Part shown: positions 17,339 to 26,227 of the stretch, one piece after another
Layout: the number at the start of each line of letters is the position of its first letter
Numbering within the stretch: position 1 is the first letter of the stretch
From: Marinomonas algicola
GTDB lineage: Bacteria; Pseudomonadota; Gammaproteobacteria; Pseudomonadales; Marinomonadaceae
NCBI RefSeq assembly: GCF_014805825.1
Contig: NZ_CP061941.1
Coordinates: 3,782,001-3,846,000, forward strand
DNA length: 64,000 nucleotides
Reading direction: 5' to 3'
Notes under the pieces: generated by a model
What the model was told of the DNA's origin: nothing
Database searches by the model: none
What the model saw: the letters and a program-made list of their open reading frames with translations, nothing else
Position numbers and translations under genes: made by a program

Positions 17339-19464
17339 TGACTTACCTCAACCATTTCATCTTTGGCGTTTCTAAGAAACAGCAACATCATCATCCCAGC
17401 AAGAACAATCCCAACACCAACAATCATCATAGTCTCACCGAAGTCATAGTAAGCCAATAAACTGGCCACAATGACCGGCCCAAGAACACTACCAATGCGT
17501 TCAGATGTTCTCAGAATACCTAAAACAGTTGTCCTACCTACTTCTGGGGTCGATTCAGCCGCTTCCAATGCAGATGCAATAAGAGGCGCTTTAAGAATAG
17601 AATGTGCGACCCCCATCAGGCCAACGGCAAGCAATACTTTATAGAAGGAAGCTTCACCGTAAAGGGAGATAAGAATGGCACCAGATAATAAAGTGCCTAA
17701 AACAACCAGCTCTTTCATTTTCTTAGTTTTATCAGCAATCCCTGAAGCAATAGGACTCAATGGAATAATGATCAAAGAGTAGATCATCATAATACGACCA
17801 ATTTCTGATTGACTTGCCTCCAAAGAAACAAGATAAAGCGGAACCATAAAGTATAAAAAACCAGTCAAGACAATTTTTGCAGGAATGGCACAACACAAAA
17901 CAATGGAGACAAACTTAATGTTCTTAGCCAATAGCCACAATCCAGACTGGCCGTTTGCAGCCACTTTTTTAGGCTCGCTATTAATTGATCCTGAAAACAT
18001 TCTCCAAGCGAGAAGGCCAGAAAAAGTAGCCAGAACCGCAGAGATCAAGAAGACAGGCTGGTAACCTATTCTATCCGCAATAATGGCGCCAAGCGCCGTA
18101 CCACACATAGTGGCCGTCATTAACACACCAACAAAAATGGCCATCCCTTTGGCTCTGTTTTCAGATGAAACCACGGCCGCTATATAGCTTTGACAGCTAA
18201 TTGTAATCAGTGCATAGCCAAAAGCCGTAATGCCTCGAGAAATAACGATATCCATACTGTCTTGAGCAAAAGCACAGCCTAAATAACCAGCAATCGCGGG
18301 AATGAGCCCTAATAAGAACAATGGTTTTTGTCCCCATTTATCCACCCACTTCGCGGAAAATGGAGTCGATATGGCAATAACAAGCATAAAGACCGAAATA
18401 GGGAGGCCCAACATGACATCACGAGATATCCATTGGTTTGGCTCATAATACTCGGCCACAAAAAGAGGCATAAAGGACTTCTGTAATTCTTCTGCAAATG
18501 AGAAGACAAAGAGAGGAATACGAGCATCTAAAATATCGCCATTTTTCATACTCAACTTTGTTTGTAAATTAAATTTTTCCGCAATCTTTTGTAAGCGAGT
18601 TTTTACCTCAGAAGGTTCTGCATCTTCAGAATTGGAGCCAACAACCCGAGAAAAGGTCTTAGTAAACTTACCCTGTAAGTCACGAGAGTCTTCATTTAAT
18701 TTAACGATAAAATGTCCGATTGATCCTTTTGTAGAAACCGATTCTTTTACTGAAAAATCCCCCTCTATTTGTCGTTTAAGAATGGTTTCCGATTCTTCGA
18801 GAGGCCCAGAGATATAAAACATGACCACAACCATAACCACTTCAAAACAGACTAATAAAACGGCCACAAGAACAATGGCAATATCGAAAAACATATCCGC
18901 CAACTGACTGCGAATAAAATTTGAGTTTAATCCAACAAATACGCCACCAGCTTTATTATCTTGATAATTGATGCCCATTTCATAAACATCTTTATTTTGA
19001 GTATCGCTTGATAAATCTGGAAAAAAGCTGAATAACTCTTTGCGGATCAATTCCAAACGATCTAATAAAGAAGCACCAAAATAATTAACCGTTGAGCTGT
19101 TTTCACTTATGTCTTTGGCACCACTCATATCGGCTACGTCACCAGCCGAATAAAGTAGTTTATCGTTTTCAGATAACACCGCGATAAAAGTCAGCTCGGG
19201 ATATTTACTCAATGTTTCAGATAAATAGTCATCCATACCACGAATACGATCTATAGGAACACCAGAAGTAATAGCTAATTCAACGTCGTCATGAATGACT
19301 TGAGAAATGGCATTCGCTTTTTTTAAAATTTCCGGTTTAATCGAAAAATTAAACTCAACTAGGGTATAAGTCGCACTTAAAATTGACGCTAATAAAGCAC
19401 TGATAACCGTCACCAAAATAACACGGCGGTTAATTAAGCCAGCCATACTTTTTGCTTTATTCAT
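17335..19464 (-). CDS. MFS transporter fused to an N-terminal periplasmic sensor and HAMP-like module
   Basis: 709 residues in two parts. Residues ~1-36 carry a first membrane segment, ~37-190 a periplasmic region with cache-like features (LSKYPELTFIAVLSENDKLLYSAG), and ~195-217 a second membrane segment leading into a HAMP-like stretch (ISGPLEESETILKRQIEGDF). After a charged linker, residues ~320-700 hold about twelve hydrophobic segments with an MFS loop motif SAKWVDKWGQKPLF. The permease half resembles drug/metabolite exporters. Overlaps of 4 bp on both sides tie it to the flanking trio genes. A sensor joined to a permease is an unusual architecture. Its substrate is unknown. Confidence 0.75.
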   Translation of the reverse strand: MNKAKSMAGLINRRVILVTVISALLASILSATYTLVEFNFSIKPEILKKANAISQVIHDDVELAITSGVPIDRIRGMDDYLSETLSKYPELTFIAVLSENDKLLYSAGDVADMSGAKDISENSSTVNYFGASLLDRLELIRKELFSFFPDLSSDTQNKDVYEMGINYQDNKAGGVFVGLNSNFIRSQLADMFFDIAIVLVAVLLVCFEVVMVVVMFYISGPLEESETILKRQIEGDFSVKESVSTKGSIGHFIVKLNEDSRDLQGKFTKTFSRVVGSNSEDAEPSEVKTRLQKIAEKFNLQTKLSMKNGDILDARIPLFVFSFAEELQKSFMPLFVAEYYEPNQWISRDVMLGLPISVFMLVIAISTPFSAKWVDKWGQKPLFLLGLIPAIAGYLGCAFAQDSMDIVISRGITAFGYALITISCQSYIAAVVSSENRAKGMAIFVGVLMTATMCGTALGAIIADRIGYQPVFLISAVLATFSGLLAWRMFSGSINSEPKKVAANGQSGLWLLAKNIKFVSIVLCCAIPAKIVLTGFLYFMVPLYLVSLEASQSEIGRIMMIYSLIIIPLSPIASGIADKTKKMKELVVLGTLLSGAILISLYGEASFYKVLLAVGLMGVAHSILKAPLIASALEAAESTPEVGRTTVLGILRTSERIGSVLGPVIVASLLAYYDFGETMMIVGVGIVLAGMMMLLFLRNAKDEMVEVSQ

Positions 19465-20258
19465 TGCTTACTACCTTTCGTCGCGGAAGAATCGTCTGCC
19501 AACCCTTGAACACTCTCTAACTCTTGAACAACTTTAATTTTCATCTTTTTGCTTTGCTCAATCTGATCAGCAAAAACAGAAGAAATACTCCCTTTTACGA
19601 CTAAAGGTGTCGTTTCTTCACGCCCATCAGAATGCACCTGTATCAGCTTAATAATGTTGGTCACATCGCCAAAACCAAATTGAATGATAAGAAGAACAAT
19701 CAACGCAAAAAATAAAAAAATAAAGACGGTCATTTCTAACAAATGCAACTGAACAAATGAATACACACCATAAAAAGACGCTTTATCATAAGTAATAACG
19801 ACGCTGCCTATTAAATTATCAAAACCATCAAACAATCGCATACCGCTGTATAAATAAAGATCCACACTTAAGTTCCAATTTTTATCATTAGACTTCAATG
19901 CGCGTCGAACAACTTCACTATCAGGGAAAGGCAAACCAGAGGCTCGATTGGTAGAAAAGATGACATTACCTTTTAAATCAATAACATCAATACTGGAAAC
20001 ATTCTGATCTCGCTGCTTCGCTTTATCCATCAAATCGGACACATTATTTGCAGATTTTAGAGGAATTCCCAAACGATCGGCTTTTAAAATAGACGTTTCT
20101 AGAGAAGAGGAAATCACATCCAATTTAGAAGAAACAACATCCGACATCAAACTGTCGAATTTCATAAAATTCATTAAATATAGAAGGCTTAGTACTGAAA
20201 TTAAAATCGTCCATACAGTAATTACAAGTCTAAGATGAACTTCAAAAAAAGCTTTCAT
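19461..20258 (-). CDS. two-TM membrane sensor-like protein without output domain
   Basis: 265 residues. One membrane segment at ~11-31, a periplasmic domain at ~32-170 with cache-like strands (SSIDVIDLKGNVIFSTNRASG, LIGSVVITYDKASFYGVYS), a second membrane segment at ~174-196, then a short charged cytoplasmic tail (~200-265). There is no kinase, cyclase, HTH or methyl-accepting domain. The topology mirrors the N-terminal half of the next gene, which suggests the two may pair or derive from a common sensor. It is the first gene of the T6SS directon, preceded by 254 bp without genes. Function is unknown; a regulatory input subunit is inferred. Confidence 0.6.
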   Translation of the reverse strand: MKAFFEVHLRLVITVWTILISVLSLLYLMNFMKFDSLMSDVVSSKLDVISSSLETSILKADRLGIPLKSANNVSDLMDKAKQRDQNVSSIDVIDLKGNVIFSTNRASGLPFPDSEVVRRALKSNDKNWNLSVDLYLYSGMRLFDGFDNLIGSVVITYDKASFYGVYSFVQLHLLEMTVFIFLFFALIVLLIIQFGFGDVTNIIKLIQVHSDGREETTPLVVKGSISSVFADQIEQSKKMKIKVVQELESVQGLADDSSATKGSKQ

Positions 20259-20512
20259 AATAAAACCTTGAAAAGTGCAAATAGATTACCTAAATGGAAT
20301 ACTCAAAACACATAAAAACGCAAATAATTAGCAAGAATTAAGTACCATTTTATAACCATAGCTTATTTCAATTATTTTGGTAAGCCGTTAGAGAAATTAT
20401 TCCTAGTTAATTAAAAAACACCTTTTTAATGTGTTATTTTTGTTACAGAAAAACAACACAACGACAAAATATCAATAACACTAAGTTACACTTAAAAGAA
20501 GTAACCGTCTTT

Positions 20513-21868
20513 TCACTTAAAAATATCTTTGTCTAAATCATACTTCCGCATTTTGTCGTATAAAGTTTTTCTCGGCAGACCCAATGCCTCCATGGTTGCT
20601 TTAATAGACCCTTTTTGACGCAAAAGCTCTTGTTCTAAAAGAATTTTTTCAAACCTTTCCATTTGATCAGGCAATGTCATCACACCAGGATTAGATTCAT
20701 TGGTAATAATAGAATCAAACTCAAAAGAGCCACTTTCTCCCATTAGAATATACCGCTCAGCTAAATTTCTTAATTCACGGACATTCCCAGGCCAGTCGTA
20801 TGTTAATAAACTGTGCATTCTCTCCGCCGATAAAGGCGTTGACTCTCGTTTATATTGAGCCGATGCAACTAGACAGAAATGCTGCCATAACAGTGGGATA
20901 TCACTATTGCGCTCACGTAACGGCGGAATATCTACGCGCACAACATTTAAACGATAATATAAATCTTCTCTAAAACTTCCCGTTTCACTAAGTTGTTTTA
21001 AATCCACTTTTGTCGCTGCAAGGATTCTTAAATCTAAGTCAATTGGTTGGTTAGAGCCCAATCGCTCTACCTTTCTTTCTTCTAAAACGCGCAATAAACG
21101 AATCTGCATCCCCATAGGCATACTTTCTATTTCATCCAGAAATAGAGTGCCTCCATTGGAGTACTCTAGTTTTCCAATGCGCTGTGTTTTTGCGTCTGTG
21201 AAGGCGCCTTTTTCATGGCCAAACAATTCACTTTCCATCATGGACTCAGGAACAGCACCACAATTGATTGCCACAAAAGGAGATTTTCGACGAGAACTGT
21301 GCTCATGAATTGAACGTGCTACAAGCTCTTTCCCCGTTCCTGTTTCACCAAAGATCATAATATCTGCCGCCGTATCAGCAACATGAACCAGGACGCTTCT
21401 TAATTGATGAATGCCAGGAGTATTACCAATAATTCTAGGGCCAGGGGCATTCTGTGCCGCCAATTCAAGACGTAAATTTCTGTTTTCTAACAATAATTTA
21501 CGTTTTTCCATCGCACGACGAACCACATCTAGAAACTCAGAGTTTGAAAAAGGCTTTTCAATAAAATCATAAACACCATTGCGAATGGCATTCACAGCCA
21601 TACTAATATCACCATGTCCTGTGATTAAAATAACCGGTATCTCTGGGTCAATTTTTTTTATATCTTCAAATAGCGCTAGGCCACTTTGACCTGGTAAATT
21701 AATATCACTAACAACAACTCCCGGATAATCGGCTGAAACCATCTGCTGAACACCTTCCGTGCTAGCAAATTCATGTACTGCGAATTCATCCAACTCCAAT
21801 GTTTGAGTAATGGCCATTCGCACCGAACGTTCATCATCGATTAAGATAACTTCGCCAGAATTAGACAT
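20513..21868 (-). CDS. dctD: sigma-54-dependent response regulator, DctD-like
   Basis: 451 residues from the ATG at 21866-21868. That start is preferred over the ATG three codons upstream because AAGGA lies directly against the upstream ATG but about 9 bases before this one. The receiver domain has phospho-acceptor Asp55 (VVVSDINLPG). The AAA+ domain has Walker A GETGTGKE and Walker B GGTLFLDEIE. The C-terminus is a Fis-type helix-turn-helix (SIKATMEALGLPRKTLYDKM). The sigma-54 contact loop at residues 221-226 reads GAFTDA rather than the canonical GAFTGA. It is 55 bp downstream of the DctB-like kinase. Family members control C4-dicarboxylate or amino-acid uptake; no dct transporter is in the window, so the target is unknown. 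Confidence 0.85.
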   Translation of the reverse strand: MSNSGEVILIDDERSVRMAITQTLELDEFAVHEFASTEGVQQMVSADYPGVVVSDINLPGQSGLALFEDIKKIDPEIPVILITGHGDISMAVNAIRNGVYDFIEKPFSNSEFLDVVRRAMEKRKLLLENRNLRLELAAQNAPGPRIIGNTPGIHQLRSVLVHVADTAADIMIFGETGTGKELVARSIHEHSSRRKSPFVAINCGAVPESMMESELFGHEKGAFTDAKTQRIGKLEYSNGGTLFLDEIESMPMGMQIRLLRVLEERKVERLGSNQPIDLDLRILAATKVDLKQLSETGSFREDLYYRLNVVRVDIPPLRERNSDIPLLWQHFCLVASAQYKRESTPLSAERMHSLLTYDWPGNVRELRNLAERYILMGESGSFEFDSIITNESNPGVMTLPDQMERFEKILLEQELLRQKGSIKATMEALGLPRKTLYDKMRKYDLDKDIFK

Positions 21869-21923
21869 AAAACACATTTCCTTTAGTTAAAGACAGACGG
21901 CAAAACGCCTCTTGCTTTATTGA

Positions 21924-24176
21924 TTATTCAAGTTCATTTAACGATTGAGAATAGATCATTAACTCAACACAAAACTCTGCCCCTTCATTCACTGCTTTAG
22001 AAGCATAAATACGACCATTCATGGCTTCTATAATTCTTTGACTGATAGAAAGCCCTAATCCCAAACCAACGCCTTGCGGCTTAGAGGTATAAAAGGGTTC
22101 AAATAAATGCCTATTAGCTTCCTCTGATAACCCCAGACCGGAATCCTTGACCTTAATTAACACTCTTTGATTCGCGATGACATGCACATCAATTGAAATC
22201 GCAGGATCAGTCGCTGCATTTTCATTTACGGCATCAATGGCGTTTGATAATAAGTTCACTAATACCTGCTCTAAAAAAACCATATCGGCGGTTACAAAAA
22301 TAGATCGCTCTTCTGGTAAGGATAGTTGAATATTATTTTCTTTAATCTGAGAGGCCATAATACTGGCGGCGGCTTGAATAGCATGATGTAAAGAAACCGC
22401 CCCTTGATTAACCTCTCCTTTTCGAGCAAAAACTTTAAAACGCGCAACAATATCGCCCATATGTCGTCCTAAGTGACTAATTTGCTGTAAATTGTTTTCA
22501 ACAGCATTTAGGTTATTCCTGGCAAGAAACGTCAGTGCGTTATCAGAAAAGGCTCTAATCGCCGTTAAAGGCTGGTTTAACTCATGATTAATACCGGCAC
22601 TTAATTGACCTAGAACAGCTAATTTTGCGGTTTGAATAAGCTCTCGCTGTGTTCGCTTATGCTCATCAATCTCTTTTCGTAATCGGCGGTTAGCCTCTTC
22701 TAGCTCAAAGGTTCTTTCTTTCACCCTATCTTCAAGTACGCTTCGTGACTGGGTAATCTCCTGCTCATAACGCTTTCTCTCAGTCATATCATGAAAAGTA
22801 ACAAGGTATTTACGATGATTTGGCAACTCAATCGGACAAAGTGTCATTTCTACTGACTTATCAGCATCGCCTTCACACTTTAAAATGCCTTCTGTCGTAA
22901 TAAAAGCTAACTCAGCATTACTTGGTTCAGCATCAAAGTGACGTTCAGCATGACTCTTAGATTCTTTTTGATACAAACTTTCGAGATCTTTGCCAATAAA
23001 TGGTTTTAATGAATGGCCAACTAATGATTCAATCGCAGGGTTAAAAGACTCAATACGTTTATCATGATCCAGTGTTACCAGACCCGCTTGAGTATTCTGA
23101 ATAATTTCACGAATGTACGCTTCATTATGGCGACTCATTTCATTTGCGACAGAACGCTCGCGTAACATGCGCCGACGTAAAAATGCCATCCCAGTGAGTA
23201 GTACCACTATGGTAATGCTGCCTAGAATTACCCCCCGCCAAAGAAAAACCTCTTCATTAATTTGAGTTAACGGTGACAGCAAAGCAATTTGAAAACCTAA
23301 CAAACGAATAGGCCGACGCATCACCAAAAAGCTGCTGCGTTCAAATTGTTCGGTATTGTCGTAAGCCTCTTGTGCATCTAAAAAATCAATCAGTCTTGTA
23401 CGCTCATCAAACTCTTTTACTAACAAGATAGGTAATTTTGTAAGCGATTGATTCTTATAACGCTTGCTATTAGCTATTCGCTCAAGCTCTTCATAAGACA
23501 ATTCCTCCATGGTTTTGTATAACCAATCAGGGCGGGAGCTGCCGAATACAACTTGATCTGGATCCAACAACAGGAATTCATAGCCTTGATTAGAAAAACG
23601 CTGCTCAAAAGGTTCTAATTCGATTTTCACCACAGCAACGCCAACAACAGAGTCACCTTCATAAACAGGATAAGAAAAAAAGTAACCTCGTCGATTTGAT
23701 GTGGTTCCTAGTGCATAATATCGTCCTGGACGGCCTGAAATAGCCTGTTGAAAGTAGGGCCTAAAGGAAAAATTCTGCCCCACAAAGCTGTCATGTTGAT
23801 CATAATTTGAAGAGGATATAGTCAGTCCATTCTTATCTATAATGTAACTATTCGATGCTTCAGTAATACGATTAATCTGTTCTAGTTCACGATTTAATTG
23901 ATTAATGTCTGACGCTAATCCATCACGTAACGCCTTTCGAACTCGATCATTTGATGCAAGCAAAGTCGGCATATGCTGATATTTAGTAATGGCATTCTCT
24001 AAAACGCCACCGAGTTGTGACAACTGCTCTGACGTTTTTAGTTGTAGCGCTTGCAATCGTTGCTGCTTTAAAAAATCACCACCACGCCAAATAATAGCGA
24101 TGAGTAATAGTACGGTAATCGTAAAGAGCCAAGTGAAACGAACCTTTGAAACCTGGTGATTCAACAATTTAGTCAA
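21924..24176 (-). CDS. dctB: sensor histidine kinase, DctB-like, with PAS domain
   Basis: 750 residues. A first membrane segment at ~15-30 is followed by a double-cache periplasmic domain (NSYIIDKNGLTISSSNYDQ, FSFRPYFQQAISGRPGRYYALG) typical of DctB, and a second membrane segment at ~310-330. A PAS domain follows (EIIQNTQAGLVTLDHDKRI), then a coiled coil and the kinase core. The phospho-acceptor is about His531 in GINHELNQPL. The ATP-binding domain has N (NLLSNAID), G1 (DSGLGLS) and G2 (GVGLGLGLSIS) boxes. Paired with the response regulator 55 bp downstream. The ligand is probably a dicarboxylate or related small acid, by family only. Confidence 0.85.
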   Translation of the reverse strand: MTKLLNHQVSKVRFTWLFTITVLLLIAIIWRGGDFLKQQRLQALQLKTSEQLSQLGGVLENAITKYQHMPTLLASNDRVRKALRDGLASDINQLNRELEQINRITEASNSYIIDKNGLTISSSNYDQHDSFVGQNFSFRPYFQQAISGRPGRYYALGTTSNRRGYFFSYPVYEGDSVVGVAVVKIELEPFEQRFSNQGYEFLLLDPDQVVFGSSRPDWLYKTMEELSYEELERIANSKRYKNQSLTKLPILLVKEFDERTRLIDFLDAQEAYDNTEQFERSSFLVMRRPIRLLGFQIALLSPLTQINEEVFLWRGVILGSITIVVLLTGMAFLRRRMLRERSVANEMSRHNEAYIREIIQNTQAGLVTLDHDKRIESFNPAIESLVGHSLKPFIGKDLESLYQKESKSHAERHFDAEPSNAELAFITTEGILKCEGDADKSVEMTLCPIELPNHRKYLVTFHDMTERKRYEQEITQSRSVLEDRVKERTFELEEANRRLRKEIDEHKRTQRELIQTAKLAVLGQLSAGINHELNQPLTAIRAFSDNALTFLARNNLNAVENNLQQISHLGRHMGDIVARFKVFARKGEVNQGAVSLHHAIQAAASIMASQIKENNIQLSLPEERSIFVTADMVFLEQVLVNLLSNAIDAVNENAATDPAISIDVHVIANQRVLIKVKDSGLGLSEEANRHLFEPFYTSKPQGVGLGLGLSISQRIIEAMNGRIYASKAVNEGAEFCVELMIYSQSLNELE

Positions 24177-24214
24177 TAGACCCTCTCTTAAGCATCTAAG
24201 GCAGCAGATAGAAT

Positions 24215-25189
24215 TTATGCACGATCGCCGGCAAACGGGATCACCTGATCAATATGCTCTATGTTACACAGCAACATAAGTAACCGGTCAACACCCAAAG
24301 CCACCCCAGAGCAATTAGGCAACCCCTGTTCAAGTGCGGCTATAAGCCTTTCGTCTACTTGACGGTTTGGCAACTGTAATTGCTTTCTCTGAGATACATC
24401 ATCGGAAAAACGTTTCCCTTGTTCAATCGAATCGGTTAATTCATAGTAACCATTAGCGAGTTCCATGCCTTTCCAGTAAAGTTCAAAACGAGCCGCAACC
24501 AATTTCCCATCCTGTGTTATTTTTTGAGCCAATGCCGCCTGAGAGGCAGGATAACTATGAACAAAGCACGGTAGCTCTAAGCCAATCTTTTTTTCAATCA
24601 CATGACTAAACAGCAGCTCTAACAAGGTGTCTCGATCCATCTCTTCTAGGCCATAACCCGTATGCTCATGTGCCATTTGTTGCAATGTAGTCAGGGCCAC
24701 GGTATGCGGATTAATGGACAGAACGTCTTCAAAAGCCGCTTGATAGCTTTGGCGCTCACACTTAACCGGTTGCCCTTCCATTAACACATTAAGTAGCTGT
24801 TCTATTTCGTCCATCAATTGCCAATGATCCAAACCCACTCTATACCATTCAAGCATGGTAAACTCTATTGAATGCCGACGACTTCGATCCTCAGCTCTAA
24901 ACACCTTACCTAATTGATAAATACAACCAGAACCAGCACACAGTAAGCGTTTCATTGCAAATTCAGGGGACGTTTGCAAATAATACGGTATTGGCTCACC
25001 TTGCACATTCGTTGACAAGGTAAGCGCCTCAATATGAGGATCAGAAATAGAAGCAAGTGAAAGCATTTGTGTATCCACTTCCATGATGTTCTTTTTGTCG
25101 AAGAAATGACGAATTTTAGAGAATAATGCCGCTCTTTTTTTTAAAGTGATGATATCCGCACTCGGCTGCCAGTGATTTTTTTGGTACAT
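24215..25189 (-). CDS. epmA: elongation factor P--(R)-beta-lysine ligase EpmA
   Basis: 324 residues, the normal EpmA/PoxA/GenX length. It resembles the catalytic core of class II lysyl-tRNA synthetase without the anticodon-binding domain: VDTQMLSLASISDPHIE, YYLQTSPEFAMKRLL (motif 2 area), FRAEDRSRRHSIEFTMLEWY, and CSGVALGVDRLLML (motif 3) near the end. It attaches (R)-beta-lysine to Lys34 of EF-P. The efp and epmB genes lie just upstream, so the whole pathway is local. The 300 bp between this gene and efp (25190-25489) holds the efp terminator and probably this gene's promoter; I see no other gene there. Confidence 0.95.
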   Translation of the reverse strand: MYQKNHWQPSADIITLKKRAALFSKIRHFFDKKNIMEVDTQMLSLASISDPHIEALTLSTNVQGEPIPYYLQTSPEFAMKRLLCAGSGCIYQLGKVFRAEDRSRRHSIEFTMLEWYRVGLDHWQLMDEIEQLLNVLMEGQPVKCERQSYQAAFEDVLSINPHTVALTTLQQMAHEHTGYGLEEMDRDTLLELLFSHVIEKKIGLELPCFVHSYPASQAALAQKITQDGKLVAARFELYWKGMELANGYYELTDSIEQGKRFSDDVSQRKQLQLPNRQVDERLIAALEQGLPNCSGVALGVDRLLMLLCNIEHIDQVIPFAGDRA

Positions 25190-25454
25190 GCAAACTCTTC
25201 AAGGGAATGTAGAATAAGAAAAATAAATCAATATAAGAAGCGCAACTATACAATACCGATCTAGAAAAAGGCTAACGGCTTAAATAAAGATCACCTTTAT
25301 TTACCAATAAACAAGCACGACAATAGAAAGACTAAGCGTCTATACACGCGAAAATATAAGTGATGCATTTGATTATAAGAGAGTAGGAGGGTTTATCAGA
25401 ATGGCGTCGCTATCGAGAAAGGAAAGCGTATTTATTCGTCGTTAAAGTAAGAAT

Positions 25455-25483
25455 AAGCCTATCAATGTAGTATTAATAGGCTT
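25455..25483 (-). terminator. hairpin downstream of efp
   Basis: Perfect 8-bp stem AAGCCTAT/ATAGGCTT with a 13-base loop, starting 7 bases past the efp stop on the minus strand. The following tract is only moderately T-rich, so this is probably a weak intrinsic terminator. Confidence 0.5.
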
Positions 25484-25489
25484 AAGTAA

Positions 25490-26065
25490 TTACTTGCCAG
25501 TTGCTCGTGAAACGTATTCACCTGTACGAGTATCAACACGTAACACTTCACCAATATTAATGAACAGCGGAACACGTACTACAGCCCCCGTTGACAAGGT
25601 AGCGGGTTTAGAGCCGCCATTCGCCGTGTCGCCTTTAAGGCCAGGGTCTGTTTCAGTTACTTCTAGTTCAATAAAATTAGGCGGTGTAACGGATAATGGT
25701 GCACCATTATAAAGTGTGATCATGTACTTTTCTTGCTCTTTCAACCACTTAACGGTATCGGCAACAGCCGTTGCATCAGCGCCATGCTGTTCAAAGGTGC
25801 CGTCTGTCGCCATAAAGTGATAGAATTCACCGTCGGTATAAAGGTATTCCATGTCCGTTTCCATGACATCCGCACCTTCTAAGGAGTCACCAGATTTAAA
25901 CGTCCGTTCCCAAACTCGACCTGTTTTGAGGTTACGAAGTTTAATGCGGTTAAACGCCTGTCCTTTGCCCGGACGTACGTGTTCGTTTTCCAATACTGTA
26001 CATGGATCACCGTCGACCATAACTTTAGCACCAGTACGCATATCGCTGGTAGAATGATTTGCCAT
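25490..26065 (-). CDS. efp: translation elongation factor P
   Basis: 191 residues, standard EF-P. The modification loop RPGKGQAF places the lysine at residue 34 (counting Met), the substrate of EpmA/EpmB. Domain II and the conserved TPPNFIELEVTETDPGLKGDT segment and the C-terminal TRTGEYVSRA are intact. EF-P relieves ribosome stalling at polyproline stretches. It lies between epmA and the divergent epmB. The ribosome binding site GAGGAA lies just upstream of the ATG. Confidence 0.98.
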   Translation of the reverse strand: MANHSTSDMRTGAKVMVDGDPCTVLENEHVRPGKGQAFNRIKLRNLKTGRVWERTFKSGDSLEGADVMETDMEYLYTDGEFYHFMATDGTFEQHGADATAVADTVKWLKEQEKYMITLYNGAPLSVTPPNFIELEVTETDPGLKGDTANGGSKPATLSTGAVVRVPLFINIGEVLRVDTRTGEYVSRATGK

Positions 26066-26227
26066 AATTCCTCACCGTGTTTTCATTGAGATAAACGCTC
26101 TTTGCCACTCATGATAAGGAGATAAGCAAAAAGTAAAGCAAGCCAAACGCCTTGCGGGACTTTTACAGAGCGAGTGATCAAAGCGATCACTTAATTTGCC
26201 GCAATAATAACCCATATTCATATTATT

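Noticed and set aside
20274..20292. Sigma-54-like promoter (GG-N10-GC, TTGCA) upstream of the T6SS directon
   Set aside because: Spacing fits, but the -24 part is poor. The implied start lies only about 7 bases before the ATG at 20258, leaving no room for the ribosome binding site.
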